In this document: in pieces, positions 1 to 10,315 of the stretch | Position numbering within the stretch: position 1 is the first letter of the stretch | Layout of the letters: each line of letters starts with the position of its first letter | Origin: Pseudomonas sp. SST3 | GTDB taxonomy: Bacteria; Pseudomonadota; Gammaproteobacteria; Pseudomonadales; Pseudomonadaceae | Length of the DNA: 64,000 nucleotides | Assembly: GCF_003325755.1 (NCBI RefSeq) | Contig: NZ_QORI02000013.1 | Location: forward strand, 1 to 64,000 | Direction: 5' to 3' | Notes under the pieces: generated by a model | Told to the model about the DNA's origin: nothing | Database searches by the model: none | Seen by the model: the letters and a program-made list of their open reading frames with translations, nothing else | Made by a program: the position numbers and the translations under genes

Positions 1-240
1 CCGAGCCGCTTCTTGTGGGAGGCGCGACCCGCGACGAATGCGGGCCTCCTGCCCACCCAAAAGCCAAAGCTTCGCCCCGGGGCGGGCCTCCTACAAAGAT
101 CAAAGGCGGACCCTGCGCTCGCTCCACGCACCGAGCCGCTTCTCGTAGGAGGCGCGACCCGCGCCTCTTGCCACCCCAAAGGCCAAAGCTTCGCCCCGCA
201 GCCGGCCGCCAAAAGCTGCGCCCCAAAACGGTGTTCACAA
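1..240. repeat. REP/BIME-type intergenic repeats
   Basis: This gene-free stretch holds several inverted copies of a GC-rich motif of the type GTGGGAGGCGCGACCCGCG and its partner GGCGAAGCTTTGGC. The same family recurs between genes across the whole window. I see no credible coding sequence here; the open frames only reflect GC bias. The repeats lie just downstream of the astE stop codon and may form hairpins in its 3' end. Confidence 0.75.
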
Positions 241-259
241 ACTCAAAACAATCGCTGAC

Positions 260-1246
260 TCAATCGCGAGGCACGACGATCAGGCCGGCACGTTCGCCGA
301 TCGCGACATTAGCCAGCGGAAACAGAATGCGCGCGTCCCGCTCTTCGACCACCCAGCGCATGCCGTTTTCGTCCTCCGCCAGTAACGTTCCGAGTGACAG
401 CGGAGTGAAGTTCTCGATATCTGCCGGCAAACGCAGGACGAAGCGTTCGCTGCGCTTGATGATCTCTCGTGCCAGCCGAAACGTCGTTAAAGGTCGCAAC
501 GAGTCTTTCGGCACAGGCTCGGCCGTCTCGATCCAATCCTGTGCGGTTCGGAGAAACTCGCTGAGGCAATCAGGCCAGACACCGCCAGGGGCTTCCGCCA
601 TTTCAAGCGTAAAGGCCTCGGCATCGTGGTGGGTCGCGGTGTGGGCGCTAAAGGTTCCGGAGGGCTTCTCCTGCAACAACACCGCATCAACCGCAGCGTG
701 GCGAAGGCGCATCAGACTTTCCGAAGATACCTGGCGGTCGGGCACCCACGGACAGATCGCGAACTGAGGCAGCTTCGATACACGCATGGCCGAGTGCAGA
801 TCGTAATGCCAGCGACGACGCCCCGGCTCGCGGAAGAACGCCGCTACCAGTGCTTCAAGCCGCGACGCGCGGCGAGCCTCGTCGCTGCAGCCATTCGCGT
901 GCTTGCCACAGAAAAGGCGATTCAGGTCTTCAGCGACCCGGCGAACGCTCTGGCGCATCGCAGGGGGATTGCAGAACAACAGCAGCAGCCGGACGCGGGG
1001 ACGTATCTCGCCGCGCCCAATCGCTTGCGTCAATTGATCGAGCAGCTCGATCGGGACGATCTCACAGCCGTGCACGCCAGCCGACAGCACCAGATCCAGC
1101 CCTGCATCCAGGCCTTTCGCTGGCGTCACCTCAAGGGCGCCTTCGCCCAGCCATCGCAGTCTGGCGCCGTCAGCGGTGAATTGGACTTTCTCGTCCGGCT
1201 CGCGCCCGGCAAGCGTAAGCTCCAGCAGTCGCCCCAGCGCCAGCAT
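260..1246 (-). CDS. astE: Succinylglutamate desuccinylase AstE (AruE)
   Basis: AstE is a zinc hydrolase that catalyses the last step of the arginine succinyltransferase pathway, N-succinylglutamate to glutamate plus succinate. The 328-residue protein begins MLALGRLLELTLAGREP, as Pseudomonas AruE does, so I chose this ATG over upstream ones that would overlap the preceding gene. The zinc-ligand segment reads HGCE where the family usually has HGNE. HYDLH and a later catalytic Glu in FTLEMAEAP are present. It lies 10 bases after a small conserved gene and near aruC. The succinyltransferase, dihydrolase and semialdehyde dehydrogenase genes that normally lie between are absent here, so its role in this strain is uncertain. 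Confidence 0.88.
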   Translation of the reverse strand: MLALGRLLELTLAGREPDEKVQFTADGARLRWLGEGALEVTPAKGLDAGLDLVLSAGVHGCEIVPIELLDQLTQAIGRGEIRPRVRLLLLFCNPPAMRQSVRRVAEDLNRLFCGKHANGCSDEARRASRLEALVAAFFREPGRRRWHYDLHSAMRVSKLPQFAICPWVPDRQVSSESLMRLRHAAVDAVLLQEKPSGTFSAHTATHHDAEAFTLEMAEAPGGVWPDCLSEFLRTAQDWIETAEPVPKDSLRPLTTFRLAREIIKRSERFVLRLPADIENFTPLSLGTLLAEDENGMRWVVEERDARILFPLANVAIGERAGLIVVPRD

Positions 1247-1256
1247 GTCGGGGCCG

Positions 1257-1544
1257 TCAGTGGTCGTGGTTGCAGTCCGGTCCATGCACATGATCGTCAT
1301 CAGCGGACTCGACCGGCTCCATCTCCAGCTCCAGGCTGACCAGATTGGTAGCCAGCGGACGCAGCAGCAGATTGGCGTACTCGGTGTCGCCATCTTCCAC
1401 GTCCACGCCGATCATCAGCTGGTTGTTGCCGACCTGTTGAATCCAGACTTCTCGCCCCTGCCACATCACGGCAAAACGGGTGCAGGACGTCTCAAGCTGG
1501 GTACCGTCGACGTCTTCAAGGATCAGTTGCAGGCTATCGCTCAT
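1257..1544 (-). CDS. Small conserved protein of the aru cluster (95 aa)
   Basis: This acidic 95-residue protein has a histidine- and aspartate-rich tail (DDDHVHGPDCNHDH) that looks able to bind metal. In Pseudomonas a protein of this kind sits directly before aruE (the PA0900 position). Some databases call it a topoisomerase, which nothing in the sequence supports. There is no signal peptide or membrane segment. It lies 66 bases after the aruC stop and 10 bases before astE, so co-transcription is likely. Its function is unknown. Confidence 0.8.
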   Translation of the reverse strand: MSDSLQLILEDVDGTQLETSCTRFAVMWQGREVWIQQVGNNQLMIGVDVEDGDTEYANLLLRPLATNLVSLELEMEPVESADDDHVHGPDCNHDH

Positions 1545-1610
1545 GGTCAGAATTCTCGATAAGGGAACGAAGGCAGGACGGATGACTGTCCTGCCATGGG
1601 GGGTTGGGCC

Positions 1611-3035
<1,425 letters not shown>

Positions 3036-3094
3036 TTATAAGCGCAGTTTAAACGCAGGGCCACCGGGAATGGGCGGTCCGGCGAAAATTCTCT

Positions 3095-3790
3095 TCAGGA
3101 AACGATCGAGTGCTGCTGGTCCAGTTCGATGGCGCGATCCAGCGTCTCGAGAAGCGCTTTGCGAGCCTTGAGCTTGGTGTTTTTGTGAGCCGTCATGTTG
3201 ATCTTCTTCAACTGAGCCGCAGTCGCTTTGGCAACGTCCATCAACTCACCGGCCGGAACGATCTTATCGAGAAAGCCGGCCTCGAGCGCCGCCTGTGGAT
3301 TGAAGATCTCGCCATTGATCACCGAGCGATGGAACGCCGGTTTGGTTAGACGATCCCGCGCCACTTCGATGCCCGAATGGTGCATGGTCATGCCGATCTG
3401 GACTTCATTGAGACCGATATTGAACGTCCCTTCGACTCCGATGCGGTAGTCGGCTGATAGCAGCAGGAACGCGCCCTTGGCGATGGCGTGACCAGGGCAG
3501 GCAACGATGATGGGGAACGGGTGAGCGAGCATCCGTCGCGTGAACCGCGAACCGGTCGTGACCAGCGCGATGGCGCTTTCCGGGCCCGCGGTCATCACCT
3601 TGAGGTCATAGCCGCCGGACAGAATACCTGGCTGGCCGGTGAGAATCACCACAGCGCGGTCCTGTTCGGCGCGATCGAACGCGGCGTTGAGCGCGTCGAA
3701 CACCTCAGGAGACAACGCATTCACCTTGCCATTGTTCAGGGTCAGGGTGGCGATGCCGTCTGCGAGTTCGTAGGAAACCAGATCACTCAT
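3095..3790 (-). CDS. Crotonase/enoyl-CoA hydratase family protein
   Basis: This 231-residue protein belongs to the crotonase fold, which acts on acyl-CoA thioesters. The two oxyanion-hole segments are recognisable (GILSGGYDL and CPGHAIAKGAFLLLSADYRIG). A Glu within GLNEVQIGMTMHH lies where hydratases carry a catalytic residue. It is shorter than typical hydratases of about 260 residues, and the substrate cannot be told from sequence. Pseudomonas aeruginosa has a similar gene (PA2841) next to the DEAD-box helicase PA2840, whereas here the helicase is 40 kb away, which suggests rearrangement. Confidence 0.85.
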   Translation of the reverse strand: MSDLVSYELADGIATLTLNNGKVNALSPEVFDALNAAFDRAEQDRAVVILTGQPGILSGGYDLKVMTAGPESAIALVTTGSRFTRRMLAHPFPIIVACPGHAIAKGAFLLLSADYRIGVEGTFNIGLNEVQIGMTMHHSGIEVARDRLTKPAFHRSVINGEIFNPQAALEAGFLDKIVPAGELMDVAKATAAQLKKINMTAHKNTKLKARKALLETLDRAIELDQQHSIVS

Positions 3791-3920
3791 GACGAATATT
3801 CCTTGTTAGAAGTCCGCAGACGTTACCCAGCACGACCCGCAAGGTAAAGCGTCGTGACTGACTGGCAAGTCATGGTTTGCTGGGCGGAACTGCCAAAGCC
3901 GCAGGGCTGGGAGAGCTGGA

Positions 3921-5225
3921 TCAGCTGTCGGCTGTATCCGGTTCCAGCTCGAGCACAGCGAGCAGCTCAGGGTGCAGGATCGTTTGCAGTTTCGGATCGG
4001 CGATGAACAGGCCGTGGGAACCATCGGAAATACCGCTGCGAATCCGATAAGGCGTTCCATCGGCGTCAACGGTCAGCTGGGAAAGATCCAGATAACGTGG
4101 GTCGCAGGGCTTTTTATCGGCGCTGCGCAGGACAACCACCTTGGGCCGCAAGTGCAGCTGCTGATGTTTCTCCAGCACCAGGGCGACCTCACCGGTATGC
4201 AACTCGACCAGCGTGCCCACCGGAAACACGCCGAGCCAGCGAATGAATTCGTGTACCAACGCCTCATCGAACTGCTGGCCGGCACCACTGCGGAGCACAT
4301 CGTAGGCAGCCTGGATCGGTCGTGCATTGTCATACGCTCGGTGACTGGTAATCGCGTCGAAGGCATCGACGATTGTCACCACCCGGGTGGTAAACGGAAT
4401 CTGGTACTGCTGGAGCCCTTGGGGGTAACCCTTGCCATCCAGCCGCTCATGGTGCCCGTGCGCTGCCTGGATGGCCGCTGCGGGAATGTCGTTCTGGCTG
4501 CACAGCGCCTGATAACCGAAGTCCGGGTGCTGCTTGATGTGCTCGAACTCTGCCTGTGTCAGCTTGCCCGGCTTGTTCAAAATGGCCGGATCGACTTTCA
4601 TCTTGCCGACATCATGTAACAGCCCGGCTATGCCCAGTAACTCGATCTTTTCGTCGGGTAGCCCGAGGTGGGTGCCGAACCCCATCGCCAGTATGGACAC
4701 AGAGAGACAGTGCAAACTGGTGTACAGATCTTGCGACTTCAAACGCGTCAGCCAAAGCATGGCACTTTCGTTGCGCAACATGCTTTCGAGGTTCCGCTTG
4801 ACCAGCGCCTGGCAGGCCTTGGTATCGATGGCGCGCCCCTGCTGGACATCCAACAGAACCTGATCCAGCACTAATGCACTGCTGCGGTAGGCTTCGCGCG
4901 CTTCTTGAACTTCAAGGGAGAGCGGGATGCGGGTCATGGTACGCGTGACACGCAGCGGCGTCGCTGAGGGCACGATCATCTGGCCCTGATCCAGCAGCAC
5001 ACGACGGGTATCATCGACGAAAACATAATCGCAGCGCTCACGCACCGCCTGGATATGTTCTAGCTTGAGCAGGGGAAATCCCTGAAACAGGAAATCGGTC
5101 TGGCGCCACGGACGATCCAGCTCGCAGATATACATGCCGAGTTCCAGATGACCGACGTGCAGACGACGTTTTGTTGCGACCTCCACCACATCCGGCCGCT
5201 TGCGCTTGCTCTTGAATAACTTCAT
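3921..5225 (-). CDS. HD-GYP cyclic-di-GMP phosphodiesterase with N-terminal DUF3391
   Basis: The 434-residue protein has an N-terminal DUF3391 region (about 10-140) and a C-terminal HD-GYP domain (about 150-350). The metal-binding HD pair is at 204-205 (LLHDVGKMK), and HHE (258-260) with DGKGYP (263-268) forms the signature of active c-di-GMP hydrolases. I chose MKLFKSKRKRPD as the start because GAAAGG lies 5 bases upstream. There is no membrane segment, so it should be cytoplasmic. It probably lowers c-di-GMP and so favours motility over attachment. Confidence 0.9.
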   Translation of the reverse strand: MKLFKSKRKRPDVVEVATKRRLHVGHLELGMYICELDRPWRQTDFLFQGFPLLKLEHIQAVRERCDYVFVDDTRRVLLDQGQMIVPSATPLRVTRTMTRIPLSLEVQEAREAYRSSALVLDQVLLDVQQGRAIDTKACQALVKRNLESMLRNESAMLWLTRLKSQDLYTSLHCLSVSILAMGFGTHLGLPDEKIELLGIAGLLHDVGKMKVDPAILNKPGKLTQAEFEHIKQHPDFGYQALCSQNDIPAAAIQAAHGHHERLDGKGYPQGLQQYQIPFTTRVVTIVDAFDAITSHRAYDNARPIQAAYDVLRSGAGQQFDEALVHEFIRWLGVFPVGTLVELHTGEVALVLEKHQQLHLRPKVVVLRSADKKPCDPRYLDLSQLTVDADGTPYRIRSGISDGSHGLFIADPKLQTILHPELLAVLELEPDTADS

Positions 5226-5388
5226 CAAAGCCTTTCTCGGCTCTTCATATTCACTACGCTCGATTGCGGGAAAGCTGGCATCGATTCCATAGGCGTTGGA
5301 ACCGTAGAGGAACCATAGGTTCATTACCACTACCGCTTAGCCAGTTTCCCAACCGCACCTTAACCGCATGAAAAAACTAAAAAACTTT

Positions 5389-5417
5389 TTGCCATCCGAA
5401 AGCTCTTCGGCTACATT
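5389..5417 (+). promoter_or_regulatory. Sigma-70 promoter of tRNA-Ser
   Basis: TTGCCA (5389-5394) and TACATT (5412-5417) are separated by 17 bases, about 36 bases upstream of the mature tRNA. The match and position suit a tRNA promoter. Confidence 0.65.
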
Positions 5418-5453
5418 AGCGCGCCTCGACGGTCATCAAGCCTGTCGAGATCC

Positions 5454-5543
5454 GGTGAGGTGTCCGAGCGGTTGAAGGAGCACGCCTGGAAAGTGTGTAT
5501 ACGAGAAATCGTATCGTGGGTTCGAATCCCACCCTCACCGCCA
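5454..5543 (+). tRNA. tRNA-Ser (GGA)
   Basis: The 90-base sequence folds as a class II tRNA. The acceptor arm pairs GGTGAGG with CCTCACC, followed by G and an encoded CCA. The anticodon is GGA, there is a long variable arm (ATACGAGAAATCGTAT) and the T-loop is TTCGAATC. Confidence 0.97.
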
Positions 5544-5557
5544 GACCTGAAATAGCC

Positions 5558-5595
5558 GAAGCCCCCTGATTTTCCTAGTGAAAGTCAGGGGCTTC
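5558..5595 (+). terminator. Hairpin downstream of tRNA-Ser
   Basis: GAAGCCCCCTGA pairs with TCAGGGGCTTC around a 10-15 base loop. No strong T-run follows, so it could be a processing or termination hairpin. Confidence 0.55.
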
Positions 5596-5599
5596 GACG

Positions 5600-6294
5600 T
5601 TTAAGACATAAAAAAATTGCTCCGATGGGAACGCTTTGGGAAATGGCCTACAGCTGTAGGGCTGTGTTCCAGGATCGCGATAAGGTCCGGTCCGTCCTCA
5701 CTACCCGGCTTCCTCGGCCTCCTCTCTTTACCTCTAGCAGTACCGAGCCACCCCCGCCCGGAACGCGTTACGCGGATGTTCCGATTCCACCCGCAGGGGT
5801 GCCGATCCGAGCGCGCGACGTTTCAATTCGCTCCATGATCCTACAGGGTTCAGCGACGGTGTCGTCGATTGCGTCTGTGCGAGGCGTCGCTATGGATATC
5901 TCTGACCAGCGGTCATTCGAGCAGAATGTTGCACAAACGCATCAGCGCTGCTGAAGGAGCGAGATCGCGAACAAGCTTAATCCCAGACGCTGCACCGCTC
6001 CCCGCCTAACCGCCTGCCCCTTACGCGTGACTGTGCCAGTGCAGCGAATCGCGCAAGACCGCTCCACTTGGCGTCGTTTATTACTACACACCTAGATGTC
6101 TTGACCCGAGCGCTTGCGCTGGTCCGTATCTTGCTTGGCTTACGATTAAAACCCCGACCCTCGGAAGGGTCACAGGCCAAGCACGTCTGGGAAGCGGACC
6201 AGACCTCTGCCACTGCGCATCGTATGGATTGCACAACCGTTACCGGCGAGACGCGACACAACGGCTCGCACCAGAACAATAAAAGGCCGCTACC
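5600..6294. other. Gene-poor region after tRNA-Ser, with a possible PAS-protein remnant
   Basis: No intact gene is evident over about 700 bases. Around 5875-5950 the plus frame reads VRGVAMDISDQRSFEQNVA, which resembles the end of a PAS/PAC sensor domain. A shift of frame just after it continues as LLKERDREQA before a stop, as in signalling coiled coils. This may be a decayed fragment. The remaining open frames look spurious. Confidence 0.35.
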
Positions 6295-6390
6295 ATGTTC
6301 AAGCACAAGAAAGTCCGGCAGGCGACCATGATCCTGCTCGCCACGGCGATCGTTTTGATTCTTCCGAATCTCACCCGGCTGATCGGCTAA
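6295..6390 (+). CDS. Small single-pass membrane protein (31 aa)
   Basis: This short frame encodes MFKHKKVRQATMILLAT followed by AIVLILPNLTRLIG: a basic N-terminus and one hydrophobic segment of about 18 residues. AAAGG lies 8-12 bases before the ATG. The layout (positive head inside, hydrophobic stretch, short tail) is typical of real small inner-membrane proteins. It lies 36 bases upstream of the rhodanese gene on the same strand and may be co-transcribed with it. I do not know a function. Confidence 0.55.
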   Translation: MFKHKKVRQATMILLATAIVLILPNLTRLIG

Positions 6391-6426
6391 TCGGTCGAGA
6401 CGACACGAAACGACAGAGGAATGCTT

Positions 6427-6780
6427 ATGTATCGCGTGCTTTTGCTTCTGTTGATGGCGACCCCCGCTGTGATCGCCGGAGAGGTTGACCAGTCTGCCGC
6501 CATAGCCGCACTGCAACGCGACGACAGCGTGTTGATCGATGTTCGCACCGCCCAGGAATACGCAGAAGGCGCCCTGCCCGGCGCGACGCGAATCGAAACG
6601 CGGGATCTCGCCGAGCGCATCGCCGGTATCGCGCCGGACAAAGAAGCCCCGGTCGTTCTTTACTGCCGCAGCGGACGTCGCTCCTCTGCCGCACAGGATC
6701 TGCTCCTTGAGATGGGCTATAGCCAGGTCATCAATGCCGGAGGTTATGGAGACCTGAAAGCAGTCGTCCCCCCTCGCTGA
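6427..6780 (+). CDS. Exported rhodanese-like sulfurtransferase
   Basis: This is a single-domain rhodanese of 117 residues with an N-terminal signal peptide (MYRVLLLLLMATPAVIAG), so it probably works in the periplasm, like PspE. The active-site loop YCRSGRRS carries the catalytic Cys at about residue 80, and DVRTAQEYAEGALPGA matches the family's CH2A-type motif. I preferred the second ATG at 6427, which sits 6-7 bases after AGAGGA; the ATG at 6421 abuts that site. It would transfer sulfane sulfur to thiol acceptors or cyanide. Confidence 0.85.
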   Translation: MYRVLLLLLMATPAVIAGEVDQSAAIAALQRDDSVLIDVRTAQEYAEGALPGATRIETRDLAERIAGIAPDKEAPVVLYCRSGRRSSAAQDLLLEMGYSQVINAGGYGDLKAVVPPR

Positions 6781-6942
6781 CGCCCCGATGCCCCGTCGAC
6801 AACCGCGCCATACTCCCTCCGCATTCCCTCATTGATTCGCCTCCCCGTCGTCTACTACGGGAACTAATGCGTTGCAGTGGCTACTGAAAAAGGAGCCGCT
6901 GCTTCTACGCTTGGTCGCGTATACCCGGGAGGACTCGAGTTG

Positions 6943-8064
6943 ATGAATTGGGATGTGATGTTGAACGAACAGCTCTGGATCAACATCGCCATAGTCGCTG
7001 GCGTCACTATCGTCAGTTATCTCGTACTGCAGGCCATCCTGCGGATCATTACCAACCGCTTGCGGAAAATGGCCAAAGGGGCACGAAGTGGCTTCGTCGC
7101 CATTGCTGCGGAGATGCTCAGCCGCACCAGCCATTTGCTGCTGATCGCGCTCTCGTTACTGCTGGCCTTAAAGGTCGTCGAGCTGCCGGATCGTTGGGAA
7201 TCAGCCATGTCGCATGGTTGGTTCATCGCGCTGGCGTTCCAGATCGCATTGTGGATGGATACAGCCGCCCGGCTGTGGATGGAAAGCCTGACTCGCGACG
7301 GCAAGGCGCGAAATCCAGTCACCACCACCATCATCGGCATCATGATCCGCATCGTCATATGGACCATGATGCTGCTGTCGATTCTGGCCAACCTGGGAGT
7401 CGACATCACCGCGATGGTCGCCAGCCTCGGCGTCGGCGGTATCGCCATTGCACTGGCGGTGCAGACGCTGCTCAGTGATGTCTTCGCGTCACTGTCCATC
7501 GGCGTGGACAAACCGTTCGAGATCGGAGACTTCGTCGTGTTCGACGACGTTGCCGGGAACATCGAGCACATCGGCCTGAAGACCACCCGCATACGCGCGC
7601 TGAGCGGCGAGCAGATCGTTTGTGCCAACGCCGAATTGCTCAAACGGACCCTGCACAATTACAAGCGCATGAATACGCGGCGGATCGTGTTCAAGTTCGG
7701 CATCACCTACAACACGCCGTCGGACAAGGTGCGCGAGGTTTCAGCATTGCTGAAGCGAATCATCGACGGCATCGACAACGCCAATTTCGACCGTGCGCAT
7801 TTCCTCGCCTTCGACGACAGCCAGCTCACCTTCGAAGTCGTCTACATCATGCAGGTATCGGACTACAACGCGTACATGGATACCCAGCAGGAAATCAATC
7901 TGCAGTTGCTGGACGGCATTCGCGAGATGGACGTGCAGTTCGCCTTCCCGACCCGCAGTGTTGAATTCATTGGCGGTAGCTTTCCGGAACTGACGGTCGC
8001 CGGTGTGCCAAATGAAAAGCCCGCCGCCACTCAGCAGGCCCGGAGCGCGCAGCCCAACGGATGA
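6943..8064 (+). CDS. MscS-type mechanosensitive channel
   Basis: The 373-residue protein has about four N-terminal membrane segments followed by the MscS pore helix and beta domain. The region around VASLGVGGIAIALAVQTLLS matches the glycine/alanine-rich pore helix, and KPFEIGDFVVFDDVAGNIEHIGLKTTRIR is the following beta domain in two runs. The start at MNWDVML has GGGAGG 9 bases upstream. It should open under hypo-osmotic stress in the inner membrane. It converges on acs with only 45 bases between the two stops. Confidence 0.9.
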   Translation: MNWDVMLNEQLWINIAIVAGVTIVSYLVLQAILRIITNRLRKMAKGARSGFVAIAAEMLSRTSHLLLIALSLLLALKVVELPDRWESAMSHGWFIALAFQIALWMDTAARLWMESLTRDGKARNPVTTTIIGIMIRIVIWTMMLLSILANLGVDITAMVASLGVGGIAIALAVQTLLSDVFASLSIGVDKPFEIGDFVVFDDVAGNIEHIGLKTTRIRALSGEQIVCANAELLKRTLHNYKRMNTRRIVFKFGITYNTPSDKVREVSALLKRIIDGIDNANFDRAHFLAFDDSQLTFEVVYIMQVSDYNAYMDTQQEINLQLLDGIREMDVQFAFPTRSVEFIGGSFPELTVAGVPNEKPAATQQARSAQPNG

Positions 8065-8066
8065 CA

Positions 8067-8107
8067 GCTGGAGCGCGCGTCGGCCCGTAGGCCGCCGCCG
8101 CTCCAGC
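8067..8107. terminator. Shared hairpin between convergent genes
   Basis: GCTGGAGCG (8067-8075) pairs with CGCTCCAGC (8099-8107), with an inner CGGCC/GGCCG stem. It fills the space between the mscS and acs stops and could slow transcription from both sides. There is no T-run. Confidence 0.5.
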
Positions 8108-8109
8108 AT

Positions 8110-10065
8110 TCACCACATGCGCATCTGCTTATGGGTTTCGATCAGTTGAGGTACCACGCCCGGATCGGCCAGCGTCGAGACATCCCCCAACGCATCGTAT
8201 TCGTCAGTGGCGATCTTGCGCAGGATGCGCCGCATGATCTTGCCCGAGCGAGTCTTGGGTAAGCCCGGCGCCCACTGGATGACGTCCGGTACGGCAATTG
8301 GCCCGATCTCCTTGCGCACCCACTGCTGTAGCTCCTGACGCAACTGATCAGACGGCTCCTCACCCGCCAGCAGCGTCACGTACACGTAGATGCCCTGCCC
8401 CTTGAGCGGGTGCGGCACGCCCACCACCGCGGCTTCGGCCACCTTACGGTGCGCGACCATGGCGCTTTCGATTTCCGCCGTGCCCATGCGGTGACCGGAT
8501 ACGTTCAGCACGTCGTCCACCCGGCCGGTAATCCAATAGTAGCCATCTTCGTCGCGACGGGCGCCGTCACCGGTGAAATACATACCGCGGAAGGTCTTGA
8601 AGTAGGTGTCGACGAAGCGATCGTGGTCGCGATAGATGCTGCGCATCTGCCCCGGCCACGAATCGAGAATCACCAGATTGCCCTCGGTGGCGCCCTCGAG
8701 CAGATTGCCAAGGTTGTCTACCAATCCCGGCACCACCCCGAAGAAAGGCCGCGTCGCGGAACCCGGTTTCAAAGCCGTAGCGCCAGGTAGCGGGCTGATG
8801 AGAATGCCGCCCGTCTCGGTCTGCCACCAGGTATCGACGATGGGGCAACGCGATTTGCCGATCGTCTCGTAATACCAGTGCCAGGCCTCGGGGTTGATCG
8901 GCTCGCCGACAGAGCCGAGCAGCCGCAGGCTTGAGCCGTCGACACCCTCCATCGCGGCACCACCCTCGGCCATCATCGCGCGGATCGCGGTGGGCGCGGT
9001 ATAGAGAATGTTGACCTTGTGCTTATCGACGATCTGGCCGATCCGCGTGACGTCGGGATAGTTAGGCACGCCTTCGAACATCAGCGTTGTCGCACCGTTG
9101 GCCAGCGGTCCGTAGAGGATGTAACTGTGGCCGGTAATCCAGCCGACGTCGGCAGTACACCAATAAACCTCGCCGGGACGGTAATCGAATACTCGTTCAT
9201 GAGTCAGAGCGGCGTAGAGCAGATAGCCGCCAGACGTATGCATTACACCTTTGGGTTTGCCGGTCGAGCCGGAGGTATAAAGGATGAACAGAGGCTCCTC
9301 TGCCCCCATCTCCTTCGGTGCGCAAACCTCTCCTGCCACACGCATCAGATCTTCGTACCAGATGTCGCGATGCTGGTTCCAGCGGATATCACCCCCCGTG
9401 CGACGTACCACGATGATCTTCTGTATGCAGCTGGTTTGCGGGTTGGTCAGCGCCTCGTCGACATTGGCTTTCAGCGGTACCTTCTTGCCGCCGCGCAGCC
9501 CTTCATCGGCGGTAATGACCACCTTGGACTTGCCGTCGATGATCCGGCCGGCCAGCGCTTCCGGGGAGAACCCGCCGAACACCACCGAATGAATGGCACC
9601 AATGCGTGCACAAGCCAGCATTGCCACCGCCACCTCGGGGATCATGGGCATGTAGATCGTGACCACATCGCCCCGATGCACATCCTGCCCACGGAGCGCG
9701 TTGGCAAACTTGCTGACCTCGTGGTGGAGCTCGCGGTAGGTGATGCGGCGATGCTCGGATGGATCGTCTCCCTCCCAGATTATCGCCACCTCGTCACCCC
9801 GTGTTTCGAGGTGGCGATCCAGGCAGTTGGCCGAGACGTTCAAGGTGCCATCGGCGAACCACTTGATGTCCACATGATGGTCATCGAAGGACGTCTGCTT
9901 GACGCGCGAAAACGGTTTGATCCAGTCGATGCGCTCCGCCTGCTCGCGCCAGAACCCGTCAGGGTTGACCACCGACTGTTGATACAGCGCTTTATAAGCA
10001 GCCTCATCGGTCAGCGACCGAGCCGCAACTTCCGGTTTCACGGGATACAGGGACGCAGCAGTCAT
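8110..10065 (-). CDS. acsA: Acetyl-coenzyme A synthetase
   Basis: This enzyme activates acetate to acetyl-CoA through acetyl-AMP and is needed for growth on acetate and alcohols. It is 651 residues, the usual length. It carries the AMP-binding P-loop [11 protein letters not shown], the TWWQTETG and [20 protein letters not shown] segments, and the C-terminal [11 protein letters not shown] whose Lys is the acetylation switch in this family. I took ATG at 10065 ([12 protein letters not shown]) rather than a TTG two codons earlier, matching Pseudomonas AcsA. A GAGG lies about 8 bases upstream. Confidence 0.96.
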   Translation of the reverse strand: MTAASLYPVKPEVAARSLTDEAAYKALYQQSVVNPDGFWREQAERIDWIKPFSRVKQTSFDDHHVDIKWFADGTLNVSANCLDRHLETRGDEVAIIWEGDDPSEHRRITYRELHHEVSKFANALRGQDVHRGDVVTIYMPMIPEVAVAMLACARIGAIHSVVFGGFSPEALAGRIIDGKSKVVITADEGLRGGKKVPLKANVDEALTNPQTSCIQKIIVVRRTGGDIRWNQHRDIWYEDLMRVAGEVCAPKEMGAEEPLFILYTSGSTGKPKGVMHTSGGYLLYAALTHERVFDYRPGEVYWCTADVGWITGHSYILYGPLANGATTLMFEGVPNYPDVTRIGQIVDKHKVNILYTAPTAIRAMMAEGGAAMEGVDGSSLRLLGSVGEPINPEAWHWYYETIGKSRCPIVDTWWQTETGGILISPLPGATALKPGSATRPFFGVVPGLVDNLGNLLEGATEGNLVILDSWPGQMRSIYRDHDRFVDTYFKTFRGMYFTGDGARRDEDGYYWITGRVDDVLNVSGHRMGTAEIESAMVAHRKVAEAAVVGVPHPLKGQGIYVYVTLLAGEEPSDQLRQELQQWVRKEIGPIAVPDVIQWAPGLPKTRSGKIMRRILRKIATDEYDALGDVSTLADPGVVPQLIETHKQMRMW

Positions 10066-10315
10066 GGACAATTACCTCACTCGTCGGTCTTGTTATCGTT
10101 TCGAATAACCTGCCCCACAGGCGAACCATACGAATCAAACCAAGCGCCTGGTGACTTAACGTTCGAGCAACGCGGGGCCAAAGCGTTCCGCTGGCGTGTG
10201 GCCTTGTAAAACGCTTTCTCCCCTAGAGCATAGACGCTTCGCCCGAGGCGTACTTTGCCGCCCTCTGTGGTCATAGAAATGCCGGGGCACATGCCCGTCA
10301 CGCCGGGGTTCAAGG

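Noticed and set aside
5454..6294. Genomic island inserted at tRNA-Ser
   Set aside because: No integrase and no second copy of the tRNA 3' end are visible downstream.
5977..6516. 179-codon minus-strand open frame
   Set aside because: It overlaps the signal peptide region of the rhodanese gene and has low-complexity, compositionally odd sequence.
9019..10209. 396-codon open frame on the plus strand opposite acs
   Set aside because: It lies opposite a clear acetyl-CoA synthetase in GC-rich DNA, resembles no protein family and has no ribosome site.
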